Origin: Bog-473 sp963717455
Lineage (GTDB): Bacteria; Actinomycetota; Acidimicrobiia; Acidimicrobiales; RAAP-2
DNA: 64,000 bases
Reading direction: 5' to 3'
Assembly (NCBI GenBank): GCA_963717455.1
Contig: OY970336.1
Location: 1,922,001-1,986,000 of the forward strand
Under the pieces are notes generated by a model. That model saw only the letters and a program-made list of their open reading frames with translations. It was not told where the DNA came from and ran no database searches. Made by a program: the position numbers and the translations under genes. How positions within the stretch are numbered: position 1 is the stretch's first letter; every line of letters begins with the position of its first letter. Below, one piece after another: positions 56,135 through 64,000 of this stretch.

Positions 56135-56644
56135 CGTCTTGTGCTCGAGCAGTGCGAGCAGCATGGTGGGTACGCCGGCCATCAGGTTCGATCGTTCCGA
56201 TTCGAGGAGGTCGAGGACGACCGCGGGGTCGAAGGCGAGCACCGGGACGTGGACGGCCAGGGACTGGACCTCCCCGAGCACGCCCAACCCGCAGCCGGCG
56301 GTGTGGAACAGCGGCATGGGGTTCACGTAGACCTCGCCCGGTGCGAGGCCGATTCGTTCGGCGAAGAAGCGGGCGTTGTTGGTCAGCCCTCGATGGTGGA
56401 GTTCGGCCCCCTTCGGGGCGCCGGTGGTGCCCGAGGTGTACTGGATCTGCACCAGGTCGTCGGGGCGTACGTCGGGTAGGGCGGTGCCCGGATCGGCGGA
56501 AGCCAGGAAGGCGTCCCACTCGGTGAACAGGACCGTCTCGCGCAGCGCAGGGACCTCGGGACGCACCTCGTCGAGGAAATGGGGCTCCCGTACATCCCGC
56601 ACCCGCCCCAGCCCCCGCCAACGGACGGCTGTCCGGGTGGCTCC
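56135..56644 (-). pseudogene. AMP-binding acyl-CoA synthetase fragment
   Basis: An internal piece of about 170 residues of an adenylate-forming enzyme. VQIQYTSGTTGAPKGAELHH is the P-loop signature, followed by NPMPLFHTAGCGLGVLG and LMAGVPTMLLALLEH. The N-terminal ~150 and C-terminal ~250 residues are missing. One end abuts the transposase remnant and the other ends at a TAA beside the hydrolase stop. It is a clear deletion or insertion scar. Confidence 0.8.
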
Positions 56645-57550
56645 TTAGTTCAAGGCGTGTGCGCGCTCGCGGAGGATGTCCTGGAACTGCTTGACCTCCA
56701 GCGTGGCGGGCGCCGTCGTCTCGATGAAGTCGGTCAACGTGTGAAGGAATTCCCCCGGTGTCTCGACATGGGGAAAGTGACCGGCGTCCGTAATGATCTC
56801 GAGACGACTGTTCGGAATGGCGGCGTGTGCCTCGTGGGCGTGGCTGATAGGGATGATCGCGTCCTGCGCCCCCCACACGATCATCGTGGGAACCTGTTGT
56901 GTGAGATAGAGCCGATCCATCGCGCTGACGGTCTGGCCTCCCGGGTCGATCACTGACCGGATGGTCCTGATGAACGACTGACGGTTGGCGGCATCAGTCA
57001 ACGACGCGTACGCCCGCCACATCTCACCCATACGGGGCATGCGGATACCTCGGGAATGGAGCATCCGGCTGAGGTCGTCGCCGGGTGCACGGACGAAAGA
57101 GGGGAAGATGACAGGCATCAGGTATTCGCTTCCGGGGAGGGTCATGAGCCGGAGCAGCCAACTGACTTCGCGGCCGAGCCCGCCACTGTCGACCAGGACC
57201 AGGCGCTCACACCATTCAGGATTCTGATAACAGAATTGCATGGCGACGCCTCCGCCGAAGGACTGGCCGACAACGGTTGCTCGGGGGATTCCGACGATAC
57301 CCAGCAGATCGCGAAGGACGTTGGCGTACGCGCCCAGCGAGTAGTCACCGGCTGGCTTGGCCGACTGACCGTGTCCGAGGAGGTCTGGGGCGATGACCGT
57401 GTACCGGCCCGCCAGGGTTGGCATGACCTCACGCCACGCAGCGGAACTTCCGGCGATCCCATGGATCAGAAGAACGGCTGGCCCTTCGCCGGCCATCCGA
57501 TAGCCGAGGTCGTGGCCATGAATCTGCACATGCTGTAGCTCGAATCCCAC
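56645..57550 (-). CDS. Alpha/beta-hydrolase fold protein
   Basis: A 301-residue hydrolase. LLIHGIAGSSAAW is the oxyanion region, VVGQSFGG the nucleophile elbow (Ser97), VPTMIVWGAQDAIIPI the catalytic Asp strand, and GHFPHVETP the catalytic His. GTG at 57550 follows GGAGGG. It resembles MhpC-type C-C bond hydrolases and esterases; the substrate is unknown. Its stop is adjacent to the acyl-CoA synthetase remnant, which may once have shared its operon. Confidence 0.87.
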   Translation of the reverse strand: MGFELQHVQIHGHDLGYRMAGEGPAVLLIHGIAGSSAAWREVMPTLAGRYTVIAPDLLGHGQSAKPAGDYSLGAYANVLRDLLGIVGIPRATVVGQSFGGGVAMQFCYQNPEWCERLVLVDSGGLGREVSWLLRLMTLPGSEYLMPVIFPSFVRAPGDDLSRMLHSRGIRMPRMGEMWRAYASLTDAANRQSFIRTIRSVIDPGGQTVSAMDRLYLTQQVPTMIVWGAQDAIIPISHAHEAHAAIPNSRLEIITDAGHFPHVETPGEFLHTLTDFIETTAPATLEVKQFQDILRERAHALN

Positions 57551-57682
57551 TGAACAGCCCTCCGTTGTCGAAGCCGAACCTATCTTGCCGTCACGACGCG
57601 GGTGGGGGAGGGTTCAAGGGCGCCGAAACCACACAGCGGTCAGCGGGTCTGCGATCATTCCCCGGTGAGCGCGGTCGCCCGC

Positions 57683-59845
57683 CTAGGACGAGGAGGGGAC
57701 AGGCACCCGGGCGGGCTCGTCGACCGCCCTGAGCTTGGCGCCCTCGACGTCGATCGAGGGTAGGAGACGGTCCAGCCAGCGGGGCAGCCACCAGGCTCTC
57801 TCGCCCAGAAGGGCCATGGTCGCCGGGATCAACGTCATGCGCACGATGAAGGCGTCGACCACGACGCCCACGGCCAGAGCGAAGGCGATCTCCTTGGTGA
57901 TGAGGTCGCTGGCGATGACATAGCTGGCGAAGACGGAGAACATGATGATGGCGGCCGCGGTCACGACAGGCCCGGACTCGCCGAAGCCGGTGCGGACCGC
58001 CGCGACCGGGGTGAGGCCGCGGCCGTGCTCCTCGCGCATCCGGCTGACGAGGAACATCTCGTAGTCCATGGCCAGGCCGAAGAGGATGCCGGTCATCATC
58101 AGCGGCAAGAAGCTGATCACCGGTGCCGAGGCCGGCAGGGAGACGAGGCTCGAGAAGTGGCCGTCCTGGAAGATCCAGACGACCATGCCGAGCGCGGCAC
58201 CGATGGTGAGGAGGAAGCCGAGGACCGCGGTGAGCGGTACCAGCAGCGAGCGGAAGACGAGCATGAGCAGGATGGCGGCGATCCCCACCACCACGAGCAG
58301 GTAGAGCGGGAGCGCGGCGCCGAGCTTGGCCGAGACGTCGATGCCCAGCGCAGTCGGGCCCGTGACGAGCACGCGCACGCCGAACGGGGCGGCGACGGCG
58401 GAGGACTTCTCGCGGATGGTCGCGACGAGGTCCTTGGTGGCCACCGAGCTCGGGCCCGAGGTCGGGATGACGTCGACCACGGTCACGTTCTTGGCGGCAT
58501 TCTGCAGGGGTGGCGAGACGGAGGCGACACCGGGCACGGCCGCCAGGTCCTTGCTCGCCGTCTCGGCGACGGCGACGGGGTTCAGGCGTGCCGGCGCGTC
58601 GACGACGACGAGCAGCGGCCCGTTGATCCCCGGACCAAAGCCGCGTGCCAGCAGGTCGTAGGCCGTGCGCGCGGTGTCCGACTTGGGCAGCGTCCCTGCG
58701 CCGGGCAGGCCGAGGTCCAGCTTGAGCAGCGGTGACGCGACGGCCAGGAGGAGGAACACCCCGGAGATGACGACGTAGACGGCGCGCTTCGTGGTGAAGG
58801 CGACCCACCGGGCGAAGAACCCCCGGCCGGGCCCCTTCACCCGGGACGGCTTGATCTTGGCCCCGGCGAAGCCGAGGAGGGCGGGGATCAGCGTCAGCGC
58901 GATCAGGACAGCGACGGTGACCGTGGCGGCGGCACAGAGCCCCATGACGGTCAGGAAGGGGATGCCCGTCACGCTCAGGCCGGCCAGTGCGACGACCACC
59001 GTGCAGCCGGCGAAGACGACGGCCATTCCGGCCGTGCCGGCCGCCGTGGAGGCGGCCTCCTCCGGCGATGCGCCCTTCCCGATTTCGTCGCGGTAGCGAT
59101 GGACGATGAAGAGGGCGTAGTCGATGGCCACGGCCAGGCCGAGCATGGTGGCGAGGATGGGCGCGGTCGCCGACAACGAGATGAGGCCGCTGAGCGCGTT
59201 GATGCCGGTCAGCCCGATCCCGACGCCGATGAGCGCGTTGAGCAGCGGCAGGCCGGCCGCGATCATGGAGCCGAAGGTGATCGTGAGCACCAAATAGGCG
59301 ATCAAGAGGCCGAGGACGTCTGAGCTCTTGGTCGTGGGCTGGTTGACGATCCCGCCGCCGAAGGCGACGGTCACCCCCTTGGCGCGCGCCGGCCTGGCTG
59401 CGGCGGCGAGCTCCTGCTTCGCCGCCGGGGAGATGCTGGCGGCCGGGACCTTGAACGCGACGGTGGCGTATCCGATGCGCCCGTCCTTCGAGATCGACGA
59501 GCTGCTGCCGTAGGGGTCGGTCACGAGCAGCACCTGTGCCCCGCGCCGAGCCTGGGCCAGCGACGCCTCGACGCCCGCCTTGACATCGGGATTGCTCAGG
59601 GTCGTGCCCGCCGGGGCGGCGAAGACGACCTGGGCGGTGGCGCCCGACGCCTGCGGGAAGCGCTGTTCGAGCAGGTCCATGGCCTGCTGGGACTGGGTGC
59701 CCGGAACCGTGAACTGGTTGGATTCCGGCTTCGAGAAGGCGACCGAGATGGAGGCGACCGCGACGAGGATCATCAGCCAGGCGAGCAGGGTCGCCCAGCG
59801 GTGCCGGTAGGTGCCCCGACCGATCTTTGACAGCAGGCCTGCCAT
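57683..59845 (-). CDS. MMPL-family RND transporter
   Basis: A 720-residue inner-membrane exporter of the MmpL/RND superfamily. After the first helix (WATLLAWLMILVAVASISVAF) comes an extracytoplasmic domain. Two bundles of about five helices follow, carrying LGLAVAIDYALFIVHRYRDE and FGLAMDYEMFLVSRMREE, the duplicated proton-relay signatures. A second extracytoplasmic domain lies between. Length suits small MMPL exporters of lipids or drugs. GAGGAG lies just upstream of ATG 59845. The cargo is not evident. Confidence 0.9.
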   Translation of the reverse strand: MAGLLSKIGRGTYRHRWATLLAWLMILVAVASISVAFSKPESNQFTVPGTQSQQAMDLLEQRFPQASGATAQVVFAAPAGTTLSNPDVKAGVEASLAQARRGAQVLLVTDPYGSSSSISKDGRIGYATVAFKVPAASISPAAKQELAAAARPARAKGVTVAFGGGIVNQPTTKSSDVLGLLIAYLVLTITFGSMIAAGLPLLNALIGVGIGLTGINALSGLISLSATAPILATMLGLAVAIDYALFIVHRYRDEIGKGASPEEAASTAAGTAGMAVVFAGCTVVVALAGLSVTGIPFLTVMGLCAAATVTVAVLIALTLIPALLGFAGAKIKPSRVKGPGRGFFARWVAFTTKRAVYVVISGVFLLLAVASPLLKLDLGLPGAGTLPKSDTARTAYDLLARGFGPGINGPLLVVVDAPARLNPVAVAETASKDLAAVPGVASVSPPLQNAAKNVTVVDVIPTSGPSSVATKDLVATIREKSSAVAAPFGVRVLVTGPTALGIDVSAKLGAALPLYLLVVVGIAAILLMLVFRSLLVPLTAVLGFLLTIGAALGMVVWIFQDGHFSSLVSLPASAPVISFLPLMMTGILFGLAMDYEMFLVSRMREEHGRGLTPVAAVRTGFGESGPVVTAAAIIMFSVFASYVIASDLITKEIAFALAVGVVVDAFIVRMTLIPATMALLGERAWWLPRWLDRLLPSIDVEGAKLRAVDEPARVPVPSSS

Positions 59846-60076
59846 TCAGCTCCTCTGCGTCAGGCGGTGCCGCTTCGACCCGTGGACCACGTGCGCAGCG
59901 AGCGGGACCTCGTCGTCACCTAGGTTGCGGACAGAGAGGTCGTGGACCCGTCTGGTCTCTTCCACAAGGTTCTGGTGTCGGTACCCGAGGGCGCCGAGTT
60001 GAGCCTTTCTCGCCGGCCGCCCTACGCGCGGCGGTCGCCGTCGCGCTGCTCATCGGGCGCACGGCGGCCCTACCCA

Positions 60077-60101
60077 GCCGTGGCGCGTTTCGCGCCACGG
60101 C
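60077..60101 (-). terminator. Strong terminator hairpin
   Basis: GCCGTGGCGCG and CGCGCCACGGC form a perfect 11-bp stem with a TTT loop, 36 bp after the stop of the leftward membrane-protein gene. There is no U-tract. Confidence 0.7.
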
Positions 60102-60136
60102 CCTTCCGAGGCGCTGCGGTCAGCCCGAGCCTCCGC

Positions 60137-60808
60137 TCAGCGCTTGGGCGTGAACTGGTAGCTGAACGGCGCGGACAGCGGGGTCAGCGTGACCGACCGG
60201 TGGCCGGAGGTCACGATGACCCGCGTCCCCCCGGCACCGACGTCCACCTGGGACGGTCCGAGGAGGATCGCCTTCTGGCTCGTCCCCGGTTCGAGGATGC
60301 CCTCGAAGCTGGGGTGTTGGCCCACGGCACCGATGCTCACCCAGGACCGTCCCGTCGACGTGGCGACCGTCACCTGGTAGGCCGGCACGTCGATGCTGTA
60401 GGAGGCGGTGCCCGCTCCGGTCGACGTGGCGCTGAGCAGCGGGGCCTTGGGGTTGGTGGCAGAGGTGTGGTGTGCGGGTGGCGCACCACTCGTCCCGGAC
60501 CCGCCACCGTTCGCGTTCCCGTTCCCGATCACGCCGGCCTTGACGAGGCCGAGTGCCGTCCCGGCGGCGATCACGGCGAGCGCCACGACTGCGACCGCCA
60601 CCCGGAGCCAGCGCGCCGGGCCGGGCCCGTCCGGTCTGCGGCTCCTGCCGCCGACCGCGGGGATCTTGTCCGTGTCCCCATACGTCGGGTAGGCGAGCGC
60701 GTCAGGGAAGAGCTGGCCCTGCCCCTCAGGCCCAGTCCGTCGGACCACGGCCGTGGCAGACGGGTCTGCACCGGGCCCCACTTCGCCGGGATGCACCTCC
60801 ATCGCCAT
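60137..60808 (-). CDS. Single-pass membrane protein with extracytoplasmic beta domain (RodZ-C-like)
   Basis: A 223-residue protein. Residues about 1-65 are cytoplasmic and charged. LRVAVAVVALAVIAAGTALGLV is one transmembrane helix. A Gly/Ser/Asn linker leads to a C-terminal domain of about 95 residues (ASYSIDVPAYQVTVATSTGRSWV, TSQKAILLGPSQVDVGAG, GHRSVTLTPL). This pattern resembles the DUF4115/RodZ C-terminal domain. There is no N-terminal HTH. ATG at 60808 has GGAGGT 8 nt upstream. The function is unknown. Confidence 0.75.
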   Translation of the reverse strand: MAMEVHPGEVGPGADPSATAVVRRTGPEGQGQLFPDALAYPTYGDTDKIPAVGGRSRRPDGPGPARWLRVAVAVVALAVIAAGTALGLVKAGVIGNGNANGGGSGTSGAPPAHHTSATNPKAPLLSATSTGAGTASYSIDVPAYQVTVATSTGRSWVSIGAVGQHPSFEGILEPGTSQKAILLGPSQVDVGAGGTRVIVTSGHRSVTLTPLSAPFSYQFTPKR

Positions 60809-61105
60809 CTCTGTCGACCTCCAACGCCCCGGTCTTGACTGGCTCAATTATGGGTCATCGCTACCCCAATTTGAACACGCATGCCGCCCGCCCCGGTCTC
60901 ACCGTGGCGCACCACCAGGATCTCACGTTGCAGGGGTCAGGTGGGTCGCAGGACGGGATCGAGCAATTCGAGGCTCTCCGGGCCCGCCTCCCGCTCCATC
61001 CCGACCATGGAGTTCGGCCCGAAGGACCGCGCGAAAGCCACCCTGGGTGTGCCTCCAGGGTCCGGACCAGGCCGATGTGGCCGCCCACGAGGGGCAGGCA
61101 CACCC
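60809..61105. other. 297-bp gap, nothing recognised
   Basis: The region lies between a leftward membrane-protein start and the end of the leftward DinB-like gene. It has a short AT-containing stretch near 60838-60875 that may hold a promoter for the membrane protein. No coding frame or strong repeat is supported. Confidence 0.45.
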
Positions 61106-61611
61106 TCAGCGGCCCACGCGACCGTCGAGCAGCTCCCGGGTGATGTCCATGTGGCCGACGTGCCGCGCCGTCTCCTCTATGAGGTGGTGCACCGCCCAGC
61201 GGAGGGTCGTGGTGCGCAGGTCGCCGGCGGAGGGGAGGTCGAAGGAGGCGGCCCGGTCGAGCACGGCGTCGGCCAGCGCGCTCTCGGAGCGGTAGAAGGC
61301 GACCGCCTCGTCGACGCCCCACCCGTCGGGCAGCTCGAACATGCGGGCCCGCCAGCTCATGTCCATCGGTTCGCCGGCGCAGATGGCGCGCAGCCAGAGC
61401 CTCTCCGCATAGCCCAGATGGACCACGAGCACTCCCAGGAGTTCGCCAAAGGGGCCGGCTGCCACCCCAACTGCTCCGGCGTCAGCCCTTCGACCTTGAA
61501 GATGGCGCTGTCGCGCAGGTGTTGCAGCCAGGCCCGCGCCATGGGCATCTCGTCGAGCGGCGCGGCCTCGTCGGGCCGGGGCACGCGCAATTCGGGCGGC
61601 ATCTCCGGCAC
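61106..61611 (-). CDS. DinB/DUF664-like protein, frameshifted
   Basis: The N-terminal frame gives WLQHLRDSAIFKVEGLTPEQ and LGWQPAPLANS, and the C-terminal frame gives LGVLVVHLGYAERLWLRAI, ETARHVGHMDITRELLDG. Together they make a normal ~168-residue DinB four-helix protein whose metal ligands would be His residues in VVHLGYAE and ARHVGHMD. One missing base near 61435-61445 breaks the frame. Such proteins include mycothiol-dependent and other thiol transferases in actinobacteria. The start is GTG at 61611 or ATG at 61602. Confidence 0.75.
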
Positions 61612-61636
61612 CGCGCTGCCGCCTCTCAGTGCGTCG

Positions 61637-62161
61637 TCAGCTCGTCGTGCTGGTGACGATGCTGCCGCCGCACACGGAGGCGTACCAGTTGGCGATGGTC
61701 GTGCCGTCGCTCACCAGCTGCGTGTTCTTGCCCAGGCTCTCGAAGGAGGCGATCAGGCCCTGGAAGCTCGAGGCGTTCTGGATGTCGGTCTTGACCCGCT
61801 GGACGAACGTCAGGAGGTTCTTGAACGCGGCCTGGACGTTCGCCGGCGCCGTGTGGATCACGCTCAGCGCCTTCTGCACGTTGCCCGAGTCGGCGTTGTA
61901 CGCGTTGAGCATGGCCTGCTTGGCGGCGGCGAAGTTGCCCGACTGGATCGCCTTCTCGAAGGACGCCCCGAGCCCGCTCGACTTCGTCTGCTCGGTCTTG
62001 ACGTCCTGGCACATGGCGCTGTTGGGGGCCGAGCCGTTGGTGTGGGTCCCGTGGCCATGGTGCTTCTTGTGCGACGCCGATGCGGCGCTCATGGGGGCCA
62101 GGGTCAGGGCCACGCCGATCAGTCCGATGCAGATCCCTTGCCACGTCCGACGCTGCTTCAC
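61637..62161 (-). CDS. Unrecognised secreted helical protein
   Basis: A 174-residue exported protein. GTG at 62161 has GGAGGT 6 nt upstream. Residues 1-29 are a signal peptide (WQGICIGLIGVALTLAPMSAASA). A His-rich patch, HKKHHGHGTH, starts the mature part. The remainder is a predicted helical bundle (FEKAIQSGNFAAAKQAMLNAY, PANVQAAFKNLLTFVQRVKTD) with two cysteines near either end (AMCQD, ASVCGG), which may form a disulfide. I know no family for it. It lies 25 bp upstream of the DinB-like gene on the same strand. Confidence 0.75.
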   Translation of the reverse strand: MKQRRTWQGICIGLIGVALTLAPMSAASASHKKHHGHGTHTNGSAPNSAMCQDVKTEQTKSSGLGASFEKAIQSGNFAAAKQAMLNAYNADSGNVQKALSVIHTAPANVQAAFKNLLTFVQRVKTDIQNASSFQGLIASFESLGKNTQLVSDGTTIANWYASVCGGSIVTSTTS

Positions 62162-62334
62162 GTCGCCACCTCCACCGTCTCGAACTGCGGAAATCGACGC
62201 TACAGCACCCGTTGCGGTTACACGCGGAACCCGGGTGCTCCGTAAGGCCTGGTCCGGGCGCCGCGGGCGCGGCGTTCCCACCCCGGTGGCATAGGGTGGG
62301 GGCCTGACGGGGCGTCAGAAACGGGGGCGACGAG

Positions 62335-63207
62335 TTGGACGATCTGAGCGGCAAGGTGGCTGTGGTCACCGGGGGAGCGGCCGGCATCGGCCGCGGCATC
62401 ACCGAGGCGTTGCTCGACGACGGGGCACGGGTCGTCATCGCCGACGTCGAGGCGCCCGTGCTCGAGCTCGCGGTGAAGGAACTGGCCGACCGGGGCGAAG
62501 TGCGCGGCGTCGTGACCGACGTCTCCACCCCGGACTCGGTGGAGGCGCTGGCGGGGGACGTCTTCTCCACCGAGGGCGCGTGCCACCTCCTCTTCAACAA
62601 CGCCGGCGTGACGTCTGGCGGGGGTGGGCGGCCCTGGGAGCAGGAGGCCAACGACTGGACCTGGTGCTTCTCGGTCAACGTCTTCGGCGTCGCCAACGGG
62701 ATGCTGTCCTTCGTGCCCAGGATGATCGCATCGGGCGAACCGGGCGTCGTCGTCAACACCTCGAGCATGGACGGCGGCATCGCACCCGTGCCGTACGCCT
62801 CGGTGTACGCCTCGAGCAAGGCGGCCATCTCGTGCCTCACCGAGGCCCTGGCCCACCAGCTCATCGCGGCCGGCACCGACCTCCGGGCCGCCGTCTTCTA
62901 CCCCTCCGGCGGGTTGCTCGACACCGGCCTGTGGACGGCTCAGCGCAACCGACCGGCCGGGCTCGCCCGCACGAAGCCAAGGCCCCCGGCACCCGGCACC
63001 ACCTTCGAGGAGTTCAAGGCACAGCTCGAGGCGGCAGGCCGCCCGGTCGAGGTCATGGACCTGCATGAGCTCGGGCGTTTTTGTGTCGAGGGCGTGAAGC
63101 GGGGTGACTTCATCATCGGTCATGGGCTCGACGAGTGCGCGGAGATGCTGTACCGGCGGGCCGACGCCATCGGGGCCGGGCAGCTCCCCCCGGCGGCGTT
63201 GAGCTGA
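62335..63207 (+). CDS. Short-chain dehydrogenase/reductase
   Basis: A 290-residue SDR. VAVVTGGAAGIGRGI is the cofactor motif, DVE the acidic NAD-selective residue region, FNNAG the structural motif, NTSS the catalytic Ser, and YASSK the Tyr/Lys pair. A ~45-residue C-terminal extension includes ELGRFCVEGVKRGDF. The start is probably TTG at 62335, after GGGGCGACGAG. The stop overlaps the amidohydrolase start (TGATG), so both act in one pathway. Confidence 0.85.
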   Translation: MDDLSGKVAVVTGGAAGIGRGITEALLDDGARVVIADVEAPVLELAVKELADRGEVRGVVTDVSTPDSVEALAGDVFSTEGACHLLFNNAGVTSGGGGRPWEQEANDWTWCFSVNVFGVANGMLSFVPRMIASGEPGVVVNTSSMDGGIAPVPYASVYASSKAAISCLTEALAHQLIAAGTDLRAAVFYPSGGLLDTGLWTAQRNRPAGLARTKPRPPAPGTTFEEFKAQLEAAGRPVEVMDLHELGRFCVEGVKRGDFIIGHGLDECAEMLYRRADAIGAGQLPPAALS

Positions 63208-64000
63208 TGACGGCGACCGCGACCGGCCCGCGCTTCACGGTCGTGTCGGCCGACGGCCACGCCGGGGGTGACATCGGCGACTACCGGCCCTACCTGCCCA
63301 GCCGCTGGCACGACGAGTTCGACGCCTGGGCGGCGGAGTACGTGAACCCCTACGCCGACCTGATCGCGCCCATCGCATACCGCAGCTGGGACAGCGACCG
63401 GCGCCTCGCCGAGACCGAGGCCGACGGCATCGCGGCCGAAGTCCTCTTCCCGAACACGGTGCCGCCGTTCTTCGCCGAGGGCAACCTGGTCGCGCTGCCG
63501 CCCACGCCCGAGGACTACGAGCGGCGCTGGGCCGGCGTGCAGGCCCACAACCGCTGGCTGGCCGACTTCTGCGCCCGCACACCGGGCCGCCGGGCCGGCA
63601 TCGTGCAGGTCTTCGCCAACGACATCGACGACGCCCTCGCCGAGGTGCGCTGGGCCGCCGCCACGTTCGGTCCCTTCGGGGGCATCCTGCTGCCGTCGAT
63701 CCCGCCCAACTCCCACCTGCCGCCGTTGTGGGAGGACCACTACGAGCCGCTGTGGCGCCTCTGCGCCGAACTGGACGTGCCCATCAACATCCACGGCGGC
63801 AGCGCGCTGCCCGACTACGGCGAGCACGAGGCGGCCCGGGCCATGATGCTGATCGAGATCCCCTGGTTCAGCCACCGCTCGGTGTGGCACCTCATCTTCT
63901 CCGGCGTGCTGGAGCGCTACCCGACGCTGCGCTTCGCGGTGACCGAGCAAGGCGTGGCCTGGCTGCCCCGCGGCCTCCAGACGCTCGACTGGTTCTACGG
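63207..64000 (+). CDS. Amidohydrolase family 2 protein (truncated by window end)
   Basis: The first ~264 residues of a second amidohydrolase-2 enzyme. SADGHAGGDIGDYRPYL is the N-terminal metal motif region, ETEADGIAAEVLFPNTVPPF follows, and LDVPINIHGGSALPDY carries the metal His. FSGVLERYPTLRFAVTEQG matches the later barrel strands. The gene is coupled to the SDR and resembles the gene at 8.1-9.3 kb only at family level. The C-terminal third lies outside the window. Confidence 0.87.
   Translation, partial: MTATATGPRFTVVSADGHAGGDIGDYRPYLPSRWHDEFDAWAAEYVNPYADLIAPIAYRSWDSDRRLAETEADGIAAEVLFPNTVPPFFAEGNLVALPPTPEDYERRWAGVQAHNRWLADFCARTPGRRAGIVQVFANDIDDALAEVRWAAATFGPFGGILLPSIPPNSHLPPLWEDHYEPLWRLCAELDVPINIHGGSALPDYGEHEAARAMMLIEIPWFSHRSVWHLIFSGVLERYPTLRFAVTEQGVAWLPRGLQTLDWFY

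Overview
The window is high-GC DNA from an actinobacterium. The evidence is GTG/TTG starts with GTGA/ATGA overlaps, a PimB'-type mannosyltransferase locus, DUF3039 and DUF2630 proteins, a B12-dependent ribonucleotide reductase and a DUF732-like domain. The mix of catabolic genes would suit an environmental lineage such as Acidimicrobiia, but that placement is inference. Almost everything is chromosomal housekeeping, transport and catabolism. I see no prophage, CRISPR array or conjugative element. The only mobile DNA is a scar at 55.9-56.6 kb.

Layout. 0-4.9 kb: a peptide/opine-type ABC importer, with the binding protein divergent from the permease genes and an unusual permease-ATPase fusion. 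5.1-9.3 kb: a catabolic block of a DUF35 protein, a thiolase fold lacking the nucleophilic Cys, a carboxymuconolactone-decarboxylase-like protein, a 3-hydroxyisobutyrate-dehydrogenase-like enzyme and an amidohydrolase. 9.5-15.1 kb: an arylsulfatase, then a cNMP-binding/thioredoxin-fold/flavoprotein fusion divergent from a PAS-metallo-beta-lactamase gene pair. 15.2-19.6 kb: a secreted GH43-like protein, a methyltransferase and three unrecognised small or medium proteins. 19.6-23.4 kb: a complete sulfate importer. 23.5-29.5 kb: a degenerate PAS-GGDEF protein and a complete CUT1 sugar or glycerol-phosphate importer. 29.7-45.8 kb: DUF3039, Lon, DUF2630, a large membrane protein, tRNA(CAU), an SGNH lipoprotein, small thiol/zinc proteins, then a PimB'-SRPBCC-ROK kinase-LLM-aminotransferase-acyltransferase-ACT run resembling the mycobacterial Rv2188c-Rv2182c region. 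45.7-48.2 kb: an SDR-queA-SufR-like operon with a candidate operator. 48.4-52.7 kb: a secreted Ig-repeat protein and glycerol kinase. 52.8-55.9 kb: nrdJ behind a TTGACA promoter with two NrdR-type boxes. 55.9-64 kb: the insertion scar, an alpha/beta hydrolase, an MMPL transporter, membrane or secreted unknowns, a DinB-like gene, an SDR and a truncated amidohydrolase.

Four genes (near 33.09, 37.06, 39.36 and 61.44 kb) carry single-base frameshifts inside otherwise well-conserved families. Indel errors in a draft or metagenome assembly are at least as likely as real decay. Many gene ends are followed by perfect GC-rich hairpins without a U-tract.
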